DNA of 64,000 nt, taken from Streptomyces sp. NBC_00654. Its GTDB lineage: Bacteria > Actinomycetota > Actinomycetes > Streptomycetales > Streptomycetaceae. Shown here piece by piece: positions 35,877-45,749 of this stretch. The stretch covers positions 2,666,001 through 2,730,000 of the forward strand of contig NZ_JAPEOB010000002.1 of NCBI RefSeq assembly GCF_026341775.1. The letters run 5' to 3'. The notes below the pieces were generated by a model that did not search any database, had not been told where the DNA came from, and saw only the letters and a program-made list of their open reading frames with translations. How positions within the stretch are numbered: the first letter of the stretch is position 1; the number at the start of each line of letters is the position of its first letter. A program made the translations under genes and the position numbers.

Positions 35877-36838
35877 CGTCGTCCACCGAGACCACTCTGG
35901 CGGAACTCGAACAGCGGGCGGCGACACGCCGGGACCGCCCCTCGTACGGGCATGACGCGCTGATCGCGTGCGACCGCCTGGTACGTATCTTCACCACGGA
36001 CGGGGTGGAGGTGCAGGCCCTCCAGGGCCTCGATCTGCTGGTCACCGAGGGCGAGTTGATGGCCCTGGTCGGCGCGTCCGGCAGCGGCAAGTCCACGCTG
36101 ATGAACATCCTGGCGGGCCTGGACGTGCCGACGGCCGGATCGGCGAAGGTCGCGGGCTGCGATCTGCTGTCGATGGGACCGAAGGAACGGCTCCGCTACC
36201 GCCGTGACGTGGTCGGGTTCGTCTGGCAGCAGACCGCCCGCAATCTGCTGCCGTACCTCACCGCGGTCCAGAACATCACGCTGCCGATGCAGCTGCGCGG
36301 CGGCGGCCGCAACCGCGAACGGGCCGCCCGTGCCGAGTCGTTGCTCCGGATGCTCGACATCGAGGACTGCCGTGACCGGCGGCCGCAGCAGCTGTCCGGC
36401 GGGCAGCAGCAGCGGGTGGCCATCGCGGTGGCCCTGGCCAACAGCCCCTCGGTGCTGCTCGCCGACGAGCCGACCGGCGAACTGGACTCGGCCACCGGCG
36501 AGCAGGTCTTCGCCGCGTTCCGCCGCGCCAACGAGGAGCTCGGCACATCCATCGTGATCGTCACGCACGACCAGGCGGTGGCGAGCGAGGTGCGCCGTAC
36601 GGTCGCGATCCGGGACGGCCGTACGTCCTCCGAGGTGCTGCGCCGCACGGAGGTCGACGCGGCGACGGGCCAGGAGTCCCAGGTGGCCCGGGAGTACGCG
36701 ATGCTCGACCGCGCGGGCCGCCTCCAGCTGCCCGCCGACTACACCGAGGCGCTGGGCATGGAGCACCGGGTGATGCTGGAGCTGGAGCAGGACCACATCG
36801 GCGTGTGGCCGGACGCCCCGGAGGGCCCGGTCAAGTAG
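35873..36838 (+). CDS. ABC transporter ATP-binding protein (MacB/LolD type)
   Basis: The ATG at 35873 (ATGA overlap with the permease, AGGAG upstream) gives 321 residues. Walker A is VGASGSGKSTLMNILAGL, the Q-loop is GFVWQQTARNLLP, the signature is QQLSGGQQQRVAIAVAL, Walker B is VLLADEPTGELDSATGEQVF, and the H-loop is IVIVTHDQAVASEV. The C-terminal 80 residues after the NBD are an extra, mostly charged tail not found in short LolD-type ATPases. It powers the two FtsX permeases from the cytoplasmic side. Confidence 0.93.
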   Translation: MTSSTETTLAELEQRAATRRDRPSYGHDALIACDRLVRIFTTDGVEVQALQGLDLLVTEGELMALVGASGSGKSTLMNILAGLDVPTAGSAKVAGCDLLSMGPKERLRYRRDVVGFVWQQTARNLLPYLTAVQNITLPMQLRGGGRNRERAARAESLLRMLDIEDCRDRRPQQLSGGQQQRVAIAVALANSPSVLLADEPTGELDSATGEQVFAAFRRANEELGTSIVIVTHDQAVASEVRRTVAIRDGRTSSEVLRRTEVDAATGQESQVAREYAMLDRAGRLQLPADYTEALGMEHRVMLELEQDHIGVWPDAPEGPVK

Positions 36839-36859
36839 GCCGGCGAGGCGGACACGTAC

Positions 36860-36904
36860 GGGACGGGACCACGCGGGACGGGACCACGCGGGACCGGCAC
36901 GCGC
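36860..36904 (+). repeat. Tandem 15-bp repeat in an intergenic region
   Basis: GGGACGGGACCACGC occurs twice in a row, followed by a degenerate third copy. It lies after the ABC ATPase stop. The rest of this 173-bp gap shows no clear promoter. Confidence 0.75.
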
Positions 36905-37011
36905 GGGCAAGTAGGGCTGGCACCAGGGAGGTTCGAGGGGGTGGCCCGATGGTGACCGCCCGCGCGCGCTCGTAGCGTCGGACAGGTCATCCCCCTGTTC
37001 CGAGGAGCATC

Positions 37012-38586
37012 ATGCGCGTCACCTCCTTGTCCGTCGTCGGCCTGGGACTGGCCGGTCTGCTCGCGGGCGCGGTGCCCGCGGGGGCGGTGCCTCCGGGCCC
37101 CGTCGCCCCGACGTCCGCCGCGTCCCCCGGGCAGCGCCTCCGCTGGGCCCCCTGCCCGGAGCGGTACGAGGAGCTGAACGCGGCGGGCGGGCAGTGCGCC
37201 GAGGTCACCGTGCCCCTGGACCACCGGGATCCCGGCGGCCGTACGATCCGGATCGCGGTCTCCCGCGTCAAGGCCGCGGACCCCTCCCGGCGGCGCGGCA
37301 TCCTGCTCTCCAACCCCGGCGGACCGGGCGGCACCGGACTCGACAGCACCCTGCGGCTGCGCCCGGCGCTGGGGGACGTGGCGGACCGCTACGACCTGAT
37401 CGGCTTCGATCCGCGGTTCCTCGGCGACTCCACCCCGATCGGCTGCGCCCCGGCGGCACCGGCCGTGCCGCCGGGCCCTGTCACCTCCGCCCGCGAGGAC
37501 TTCGAGAAGTCGGTCGCCGCCGCCCGTGACACCGCGCGCCGCTGCGGCCGGCACGGGGACAACGCCGCGCTGCTCCCGCACGCCTCCTCGCGCAATGTCG
37601 CCCGTGACATGGACGCGATCCGGGCGGCGCTGGGCGAGCGCCGGCTCTCGTACTACGGCATCTCGTACGGCGCCGATCTGGGCGCCGTCTACACCCAGTT
37701 GTTCCCGCGGCGGGCCGACCGGATGGTCCTGGACTCCAGCACCGATCCGGCGGCCACCCAGTACGAGCTGTTCCGGTCGGCCGGGAAGCCGCTGGAGGAG
37801 GCCCTGGACGCCTGGGCGGGCTGGACCGCCCGGCACCACGGCACCTACGCGCTGGGCCGCACGGCCGCCGAGGTGCGGGCCCGGGTGGAGCGGCTCGTGG
37901 ACGGAGCGGAGCGCCGCCCGGTGGCCATCGCCGGAACCCGCGTCGACGCGCCGGCCCTGCGGCTCGTCCTCCGGCAGCTGATCCAGCACGAGGAGTACGA
38001 CGCGGGGCTCGCCGGTACGGTACGGGACCTGGTGGACGCGGCCGCCGGAAAGCCGGTCGAACCCGGTCCGGAACTGGCCGCGATGCTGGAGCTGCTCGCC
38101 TCGCCGGACCTGGCGGACAGCATGCTGGGCGGGGCGCTGTTCATGTGCGGGGACGGCGGCTGGCCGTCCGGCGGCTGGCCCGGGGACCCGGCGGCCTACT
38201 GGCGCAACTCCCAGCGCAGCCGGGACCGGCAGCCCGTCTTCGGACCGTTCGTGAACGGGATGATCGCTCCCTGCGCCTTCTGGGAGACCGAGCCGGCCGA
38301 GCCCGGGACGAGGATCGGCAACGGCGTACCGGTGCTGATGCTCCAGGCGCTGCGCGACAACAACGTCCCGTACGCGGGGGCGTTGGCCCTGCACCGCAGG
38401 CTGACCGGCTCACGGCTGGTGACGGCGGACATCCGCTCGCACGGGGTCTACGGCCGTGGCGTCGACGGGCTGCGCCCGGTCCCCTGTGCCGACCGGGCCG
38501 TCAACGACTACCTGCGCGACGGCACGCTGCCCGCACACGACATCACGTGCTCCGCGGGCGGCGGTGTCAGCGTGGGCCGACGGTGA
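37012..38586 (+). CDS. Secreted alpha/beta hydrolase, tripeptidyl-aminopeptidase-like
   Basis: This 524-residue protein has a signal peptide (MRVTSLSVVGLGLAGLLAGA to PAGAVP). The Slp/Tap-type hydrolase features follow: ECAEVTVPLDHRDPGG-like start of the fold, LLSNPGGPGGTGLDS (oxyanion region), RYDLIGFDPRF, and the nucleophile elbow YYGISYGADLGAVYTQLFP with Ser218. Near the C-terminus are PVLMLQALRDNNVPYAGALA with the acidic member of the triad and SHGVYGRG with the His. In Streptomyces such enzymes release tripeptides or process secreted proteins. Its 3' end overlaps the convergent gene by 20 bp. Confidence 0.88.
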   Translation: MRVTSLSVVGLGLAGLLAGAVPAGAVPPGPVAPTSAASPGQRLRWAPCPERYEELNAAGGQCAEVTVPLDHRDPGGRTIRIAVSRVKAADPSRRRGILLSNPGGPGGTGLDSTLRLRPALGDVADRYDLIGFDPRFLGDSTPIGCAPAAPAVPPGPVTSAREDFEKSVAAARDTARRCGRHGDNAALLPHASSRNVARDMDAIRAALGERRLSYYGISYGADLGAVYTQLFPRRADRMVLDSSTDPAATQYELFRSAGKPLEEALDAWAGWTARHHGTYALGRTAAEVRARVERLVDGAERRPVAIAGTRVDAPALRLVLRQLIQHEEYDAGLAGTVRDLVDAAAGKPVEPGPELAAMLELLASPDLADSMLGGALFMCGDGGWPSGGWPGDPAAYWRNSQRSRDRQPVFGPFVNGMIAPCAFWETEPAEPGTRIGNGVPVLMLQALRDNNVPYAGALALHRRLTGSRLVTADIRSHGVYGRGVDGLRPVPCADRAVNDYLRDGTLPAHDITCSAGGGVSVGRR

Positions 38587-39301
38587 GGTCGAAGGTGCCG
38601 AGTCCGCCGCTCGCCTCGCGGCGCAGGGCGGTGGAACCGTACGGGGTGCGCAGCCGGAGCCAGGTCCCCGAGGTGAGCAGCGATACGGGGAAGTCCCGGG
38701 CGGCCCGGAGGAAGCCGAGGGACTGGGCGGCGTGGACGGCGCGCAGCGGAAGCTCCGTGCCGCCGACCGGCCGGGACCAGATCTCCCGGCCGATGCGGTC
38801 GCGTTCGGCCCGGTTGCGGCGCCCCTCGGGCAGCGCCTCGTCGCGGCTGCGGAACTCCGCGACCGCGACGGTGAGCGCGGCGCGCAGGGCGAGCGGACCC
38901 GGCAGGCCGGGCAGCTCCCGCCAGGGGCCGCGCGGTGGCAGGACTCCGGTCCAGGGCGGCCCGGTCACGGCCTCGGGCAGGCCGCCCGCGCCGGGACCGG
39001 GGCCGGTCGCCGAACCGGTCCCGGCAGCGGTGCCGGCCGGCTCCCCGACGTCGAGCGATTCGAGGAGTTCTCCGGCCGACACCGTGATGTCGAGCGTCTC
39101 GGGCCGGGCGAGCCGCGCCGTCCGGATCGCGAGGACCTCGAACGACGGCGGCCGGCCGAACACCGCCAGTGCGTCGCCGCCGCCCGCCTGCAACCGGACC
39201 GCGGCGGCCCGGTCGTAGTGGAGCAGCCGGCCGAGGAAGGCGGCGAGATCCGCCGCCTGACTCGGGTCGGCGAACCGCAGCGACCGCACGGGCACCGTCA
39301 T
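38567..39301 (-). CDS. Hypothetical protein downstream of a thioesterase
   Basis: This 244-residue protein starts at ATG 39301, which overlaps the thioesterase TGA (ATGA). It begins MTVPVRSLRFADPSQAADLA and has a beta-rich N-terminus, a central Gly/Pro linker (around residues 100-125) and a C-terminal half with EIWSRPVGGTELPLRAVHAA. No known domain is recognised. Coupling to the thioesterase and EttA genes is its only functional clue. The last 20 bp overlap the oppositely oriented hydrolase gene. Confidence 0.8.
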   Translation of the reverse strand: MTVPVRSLRFADPSQAADLAAFLGRLLHYDRAAAVRLQAGGGDALAVFGRPPSFEVLAIRTARLARPETLDITVSAGELLESLDVGEPAGTAAGTGSATGPGPGAGGLPEAVTGPPWTGVLPPRGPWRELPGLPGPLALRAALTVAVAEFRSRDEALPEGRRNRAERDRIGREIWSRPVGGTELPLRAVHAAQSLGFLRAARDFPVSLLTSGTWLRLRTPYGSTALRREASGGLGTFDLTVGPR

Positions 39302-39720
39302 GCTGCTGCGGGCTCCTCTGCCAGGTACTCCTGGAGGAAGAGCTTCTCCTCGGCGGAGATCCGCCGGGGCCGCTCCGCGGCCAGGTCGTACGGCACGACA
39401 ACGGTCGACGCGCGCACGTAGACCTGCTCGGGGTCCTTGATCTCGTACGAGATCGTCAGCGACGCGGCGCCGATCTTCGTGACCCACGACTCGACGGTCA
39501 CCGGCGAGTGCCGGTGCACCAGCGGCCGTACGTAGTCGATCTCGTGCCGGGCCACCACGGACCCGCCCGCGAAGGACGGCGAGCCGTCCCCCGGCGCCAG
39601 CCGGAACATGAAGTCGATGCGCGCCTCCTCCAGGTAGCGGAGGAAGACCACGTTGTTCACATGGCCGAAGGCGTCCATGTCCGACCAGCGCAGGGGGCAG
39701 CTGTAGATATGACGAGCCAA
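39298..39720 (-). CDS. Acyl-CoA thioesterase (4HBT hotdog fold)
   Basis: This 140-residue protein appears to start at TTG 39720, five bases after the ettA stop. That gives MARHIYSCPLRWSDMDAFGH, the standard start of this family. The 4HBT catalytic segment is WSDMDAFGHVNNVVFLRYLE with the Asp, then EARIDFMFRL. It ends with ISAEEKLFLQEYL. Hotdog thioesterases hydrolyse acyl-CoA in the cytoplasm; chain preference is unknown. The longer open frame upstream overlaps ettA and is out of frame with it. Confidence 0.85.
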   Translation of the reverse strand: MARHIYSCPLRWSDMDAFGHVNNVVFLRYLEEARIDFMFRLAPGDGSPSFAGGSVVARHEIDYVRPLVHRHSPVTVESWVTKIGAASLTISYEIKDPEQVYVRASTVVVPYDLAAERPRRISAEEKLFLQEYLAEEPAAA

Positions 39721-39725
39721 GACGA

Positions 39726-41390
<1,665 letters not shown>

Positions 41391-41488
41391 GAGAAACCGT
41401 CCGGCAGCAATAGAGGTGTGGGCAGATACACCCCATCTTGCCTGACGTCCATCCCCCAAAGGAAACCCGTCCGGTCCCCGGTACACGG

Positions 41489-41521
41489 CGGCCCCGGTAC
41501 GCGGGTGGCGTACCGGGGCCG
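41489..41521 (-). terminator. Terminator of the thioester-domain gene
   Basis: CGGCCCCGGTACGC pairs perfectly with GCGTACCGGGGCCG around a 5-base loop, a 14-bp stem. It lies 33 bp beyond the stop of the upstream minus-strand surface-protein gene and about 100 bp before the ettA start, separating the two transcripts. Confidence 0.8.
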
Positions 41522-41553
41522 TTGATCAGCGCACCCGCACGGTGCGCGCATCC

Positions 41554-43059
41554 CTACTCACCGTCGGTGTGCGTCTTCTTCCTGCGCAGGAGGAGGATCG
41601 CGCCGCCGCCGACGACCACCAGGACGATGGCGATGCCCGCGATCATCGGGGTGGCGCTGGAGCCGCCGGTCGCGGCGAGGTCGCCCTCGATCCCGGCCGA
41701 GCTGGTGCCGGTCGAGGCGGGGACGGGCTGCTTGGCGCTCTGGACGTCGATGCCGCCCTCGGTGTCCTTGGTGCTGCCGCTGGTGGCGCAGTCCAGGGTG
41801 CCCTTGAAGTTCTTGGCGAACCCGCCGGGGCCGGTGATGGTGAAGTCGTACGCCTGGTCCTCGGCGACCGGGATGGTGACCGTCCTGGCAGCTCCGGGGG
41901 CGATGGTGTGCTCGAAGCCGGCCAGCTCGAAGGTGAACGGCTCGTCGCCCGGGTTGGCCGCGGTGATGTCCACGCCGCCCTTGGCGCAGTTCTTCTTCGC
42001 GGTGAGGGCGGGCAGCGCGCCCGTCTCGGCCCAGGTGGCGGTGGCCCGCGCGGAGACCGTGGACTCGCTGGACCCGGCCAGGATCTGGGTCTGGCTCCGG
42101 GTCAACCCGGCGAAGGCCCGGCCCACCGGCACGGAGGTGGTGGTCTGGACGGTCAGCGAGGCGGAACCGTCGGCGGCGTCCTTCGGTATGGCGAAGTACA
42201 GCCGGGCACCGTCGGCCGCCGCGGTGACGGGCTTGCCCGCCTCGTCGGTGACCTTGATGCCGCTGGCCGCGGCGTCGGCGGAGGGCGCCACGGAGACCTG
42301 GTCCGCGTCGGTGCGGACCACGACCGGCCCGAGCCGCTGCCCGGCCCGGCCGGAGACCGCGGCGGGGTCCAGCGTCAGGGACGCCTTGGGCTCGGCGACG
42401 TTCCTGGCGTGGCTCTCCAGCCAGTCGGCGAGCTTCTCGGCCTGCTTGTCGGAGGCGTTGACATCGGCGTCGTCCGAGTAGCGCCAGATGGCGACCTGGG
42501 TGCCCGCCGCCGCGGTCCGCTCGGTGAGCGGACCGGTGCCGGCCTCCTCGGCGAGGGCCGCGAGGTCGTCGACCTGCGGGTAGGAGTGCTGAAGGATCCA
42601 GCGGATCTTGCCGGCGTTCTTGTTGGCGCCCAGCGAGGTCTGGGCCCAGGGTGTCTCCAGATACTTCGCCTGGTCCTGCGTGGGGTTGTGCACGTCGATG
42701 CAGTACGTCTTGAGCTTGCCGCCGCCGTCGACGGTCATCTCGAAGAGCCCGGCGGGCAGCTGCTGCGTCCGGTCCGGCTGACCGTCCCGGCCCTCCACAT
42801 GGAGCACGGCGCTGTCGAAGGTCTTCAGCCCGTCCAGGGTCGCGCTCGCGCCGCCCTGGTGCTGGGGTACCACCTCGGCCGCCGCCGCGCCCGCGCCGGC
42901 CAGGGTGCCGGCCGCGAGGAGGCCGGAGACCAGCGCCGCAGCGCCCAGTCGTGCGAACCCACGGCGATGCGCTCTCCCCCTCCGCCCCGCTCTGCCGTGA
43001 CCGCGGTGCACGGCGGTCGGATCGGACGGCAAGGTGGACGCTGAAGACGCAGAAAACAC
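41554..43059 (-). CDS. Sortase-anchored surface protein with Cys-Gln thioester domain
   Basis: The GTG at 43059, 7 bases behind GGAGGGG, gives 501 residues. A long signal peptide (to about residue 62, ending GAGAAAAEV) precedes a thioester domain. Its Cys120 (KLKTYCIDVHN) and Gln188 (GTQVAIWRYSDD) match the reactive pair of TED adhesins. Ig-like beta domains follow. The C-terminus has a LAATG sortase motif (461-465), one membrane helix and a basic tail (RRKKTHTDGE), matching the LAxTG class used by Streptomyces class E sortases. TEDs of Gram-positive bacteria can bond covalently to target amines. Its own target is unknown. Confidence 0.88.
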   Translation of the reverse strand: MFSASSASTLPSDPTAVHRGHGRAGRRGRAHRRGFARLGAAALVSGLLAAGTLAGAGAAAAEVVPQHQGGASATLDGLKTFDSAVLHVEGRDGQPDRTQQLPAGLFEMTVDGGGKLKTYCIDVHNPTQDQAKYLETPWAQTSLGANKNAGKIRWILQHSYPQVDDLAALAEEAGTGPLTERTAAAGTQVAIWRYSDDADVNASDKQAEKLADWLESHARNVAEPKASLTLDPAAVSGRAGQRLGPVVVRTDADQVSVAPSADAAASGIKVTDEAGKPVTAAADGARLYFAIPKDAADGSASLTVQTTTSVPVGRAFAGLTRSQTQILAGSSESTVSARATATWAETGALPALTAKKNCAKGGVDITAANPGDEPFTFELAGFEHTIAPGAARTVTIPVAEDQAYDFTITGPGGFAKNFKGTLDCATSGSTKDTEGGIDVQSAKQPVPASTGTSSAGIEGDLAATGGSSATPMIAGIAIVLVVVGGGAILLLRRKKTHTDGE

Positions 43060-43199
43060 AGAATTCCCCTCCGGGCGGGACCTCGCGCAGGGTGCGCATG
43101 TGGGGAATGCCCCGCCAGCAGACTCAAGTGCCCCGTGAGTACTGGGGAATCCTAAGGAACGGGACCATGCACAGTCCCCCGTCCCAGCCTCCGACAACC

Positions 43200-43214
43200 A
43201 TTCCGAATCGGAAT
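43200..43214. promoter_or_regulatory. Perfect 15-bp AT-richer palindrome upstream of the surface-protein gene
   Basis: ATTCCGAATCGGAAT is a perfect palindrome around A43207, about 141 bp before the thioester-protein start and 36 bp after the SSB-gene stop. Its lower GC content stands out from its surroundings and it continues into CGTTATCG. It may bind a regulator of the surface-protein gene. Confidence 0.4.
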
Positions 43215-43249
43215 CGTTATCGCCGCCGTCACCCCGCTCACCTGCTGTT

Positions 43250-43720
43250 TCAGGACACCGAAGCCAATTCGGCGGCCTGTTCCCGGATCTCCGGCGAGGG
43301 GGCCGCGCTCCCCTCCGCGCCGCCCTCGCCGGGTGCCGGACGAGCCGTCGGAGTGGGCTCCGCCCGCACCGCTCGGCGGAACGCGGCGGTCCCCCGGCCC
43401 AGGTCATGCCCCACCGCCACGGCCTCGATGTCCACGAAGGTGCGGCGCTGACCGCCCCGCTCCTCCTCACGCACCTTCAACCGGCCGTGTACGAGCAGGG
43501 GTTCGCCGACCGATACCGATCCGGCCAGATTCGACGCGAGCGCCCGCCATGCCCAGACCGTGTAGAAGCTGGTGTGCCCGTCCGCCCACTGCTGCTTCTC
43601 CCGGTCCCAGCGGCGCGGTGTCGCGGCGAACCGGAACCGCGCCATCGGGCCGGTGGCCGTCTCCCGGAACTCCACGCCCGTGGCGGCGTTTCCCACCACG
43701 GTCACCAAGGTCTCGTTCAT
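43250..43720 (-). CDS. ssb: Single-stranded DNA-binding protein paralogue
   Basis: This 156-residue OB-fold protein begins MNETLVTVVGNAATGVEFRE and has the SSB core (ARFRFAATPRRWDREKQQW, SFYTVWAWRALASNLAGSV, GEPLLVHGRLKVREEERGGQ, RRTFVDIEAVAVGHDL). The C-terminal tail (APSPEIREQAAELASVS) lacks the acidic DDDIPF-type end used by the main SSB to recruit partners. That marks it as the accessory SsbB-type paralogue, which in Streptomyces is linked to chromosome segregation in sporulation. GGGGGAC precedes the ATG. Confidence 0.88.
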   Translation of the reverse strand: MNETLVTVVGNAATGVEFRETATGPMARFRFAATPRRWDREKQQWADGHTSFYTVWAWRALASNLAGSVSVGEPLLVHGRLKVREEERGGQRRTFVDIEAVAVGHDLGRGTAAFRRAVRAEPTPTARPAPGEGGAEGSAAPSPEIREQAAELASVS

Positions 43721-43809
43721 GTCCGTCCCCCGTCTGCCCTGTCATCACGCCGTTCCGCGTGCTGACTTCATGGTGGACGGAAGCCGGGACCCGTGCCGGA
43801 GCCTGTGGA

Positions 43810-45749
43810 CTACCGGCCGGTTGTGGAAAACTCCGTCACCGCCACGTAGCGCTCCCGCACCTCGCGGTAGCGCACCAGCTCCGCCGCCACGGGGTCCAGC
43901 ACCCGGGCCCGCCCGCAGCCCGCCGCGGCCTCCCGCAGCCGGCGCTCCGCCTCCTGCCCGTACCGCCGCGCCGGTCCCCGGGCGGCCGCCGCGCAGGACC
44001 ACTCCACCAGCGGCCCCCCGATGACTCCGGCCAGCATGATCAGCGCCGGGACGACCAGGCCCGGTTCCAGGAAACCGACGATCTGGCCGAGCAGCCACAG
44101 TCCGCCGAAGATCTGGAGCAGGGTCATCGACGCCTGGGCCAGCACCGCGGCGGGCCACCACCTCGGGCGCGGCGGCCGTCCCCCGCGCACGCCCAGCGGC
44201 GGACCGGAGCCCGGCTCCCGGTCCGCCGCGCCCCCGTCCGGCCCGGCGAGGCGGCCGTGCCGCCCGCGCCCGCCTTCACCGCCAGCCCGTCCAGCGCCTC
44301 CGGGAGCCCCCGCGCCCCGCTCACCGCCGCCTCGCGCACGGCCTGCGCCCAGGGGTCGGGCAGCCCCGCGGCGGCCTCGTCCGCCACGGTCCGTACCGCC
44401 TGCTCGACCCGCTGCCTGGCGGTCAGCTCCTCCTCCGGCGGCGCCAACACCTGCGCCATCCGGTCCAGGCTGCCCGGCTGCCGGGCCGATTCGTACCAGC
44501 GCCAGAGCCGCAGCCACGGTGTCCCGCACGCCCGCCCGGCGTTCCTGCGCCACTCGCGTTCCGCGGCCTGTCCGGCGGCGGACGCCCCGACGGCCTCCGC
44601 GAGCCGGTCGGCGAACTCCTCCCGGGCCCGCTCGCCGAGCCCCGGGCGCCCCTCCGCCACGTACAGCGGCCTCAGCCGCGCCGCGGCGGCGTCCACATCG
44701 GCGGAGAGCCTGCGCGCGGCGGCGGTGCGCTCCTGGACGAACCGGCCGAGCATCTCGCGCAGTTCGCCCACGCCGTCACCGGTGAGCGCGGACAGGGACA
44801 TGACGGTGGCACCGGGTTCGCCGTGCTCCCCCAGGGCCATGCCGTCCTCGTCCAGCAGCCGCCGCAGATCGTCGAGGACCAGGTCGGCGGACTCGCCGGG
44901 CAGCCGGTCGATCTGGTTGAGGACGACGAAGGTGACCTCCGCGTGCCCGGCCAGCGGGCGCAGATAGCGCTCGTGCAGGGCCGCGTCGGCGTACTTCTCC
45001 GGGTCGACGACCCAGATCACCGCGTCGACCAGCGCCAGCACCCGGTCCACCTGCTCGCGGTGGCCGGCCGCCGCCGAGTCGTGGTCGGGCAGATCCACCA
45101 GGACGAGCCCCTGGAGCGCCTCGTCGGCCTCCAGGCACCCCTGCTGCGGCCTGCGCCGCAGCCGCCCGGGAATCGCGAGCCGGTCCAGCAGCCCGGCGGC
45201 GCCGTCGGTCCAGCTGCACGCGATCGGCGAGGCGGTCGTCGGCCGGCGCAGCCCGGTGTCGGAGATCTGGGCGCCCGCGAGCGCGTTGAACAGGGTCGAC
45301 TTCCCGCTGCCGGTGGCTCCGGCGATGGCGACGACGGTGTGCCGGGAGGAGAGCCGCTGACGGGCGGCGGCCTCGTCCAGCACCCGCCCCGCCTCGGCGA
45401 GGGTGGCCCGGTCGAGGCGGGCCCTGGAGAGTCCGACCAGTTCGCGCAGGGCGTCGAGCCGGGTGGGCAGCGGGCCGCCCGGCGTCACATACGCCTCGGC
45501 CTGGGGCCGGACATCGTCGTCCGGCGCGCTCCCGGGCCCGGCGTCCACGGGGACGACGGCCGCCGCGCGCCGGGCGATGAGCCCGTCGTCCCAGCGCCCG
45601 TCCGCGCTCCGCGGTCCCCCGCCCGCGTCCTGCCGCCCCTGGTCCGGTACCGGCTCACCCCCCGGTTCGCGCTTCCCGTCCCGCTCCTGGTCCCGCGCCG
45701 GGTCCCGCTTCCGGTCCTGCCCCTGGCCCTGCCCCGTGACGGCAGTCAT
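43810..45749 (-). CDS. dynB: Dynamin-like GTPase (DynB-like) with apparent frameshift
   Basis: The ATG at 45749 overlaps the upstream stop (ATGA). The first frame encodes a GTPase with P-loop [18 protein letters not shown], switch [14 protein letters not shown] and [13 protein letters not shown], and runs to a stop at 44124. Its last 35 residues are Arg/Gly junk. The expected C-terminus, with two membrane helices ([40 protein letters not shown]), lies in the -1 frame down to 43810. The switch must fall around 44170-44265, where G-runs are frequent. A one-base deletion would explain it. It could be a real mutation, a sequence error or, less likely, recoding. In Streptomyces paired dynamins DynA and DynB stabilise FtsZ rings in sporulation septa. 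Loss of the helices should detach it from the membrane. Confidence 0.75.

Noticed and set aside
36860..36904. Tandem 15-bp repeats as an iteron origin
   Set aside because: Only two and a half GC-rich copies in a normal chromosomal gap, no replication gene nearby.
44124..44553. Separate gene in the second frame at the dynamin C-terminus
   Set aside because: Upstream of the frame switch this frame reads only Arg/Gly shadow; only the part after about 44265 looks like protein, so it belongs to the dynamin gene.
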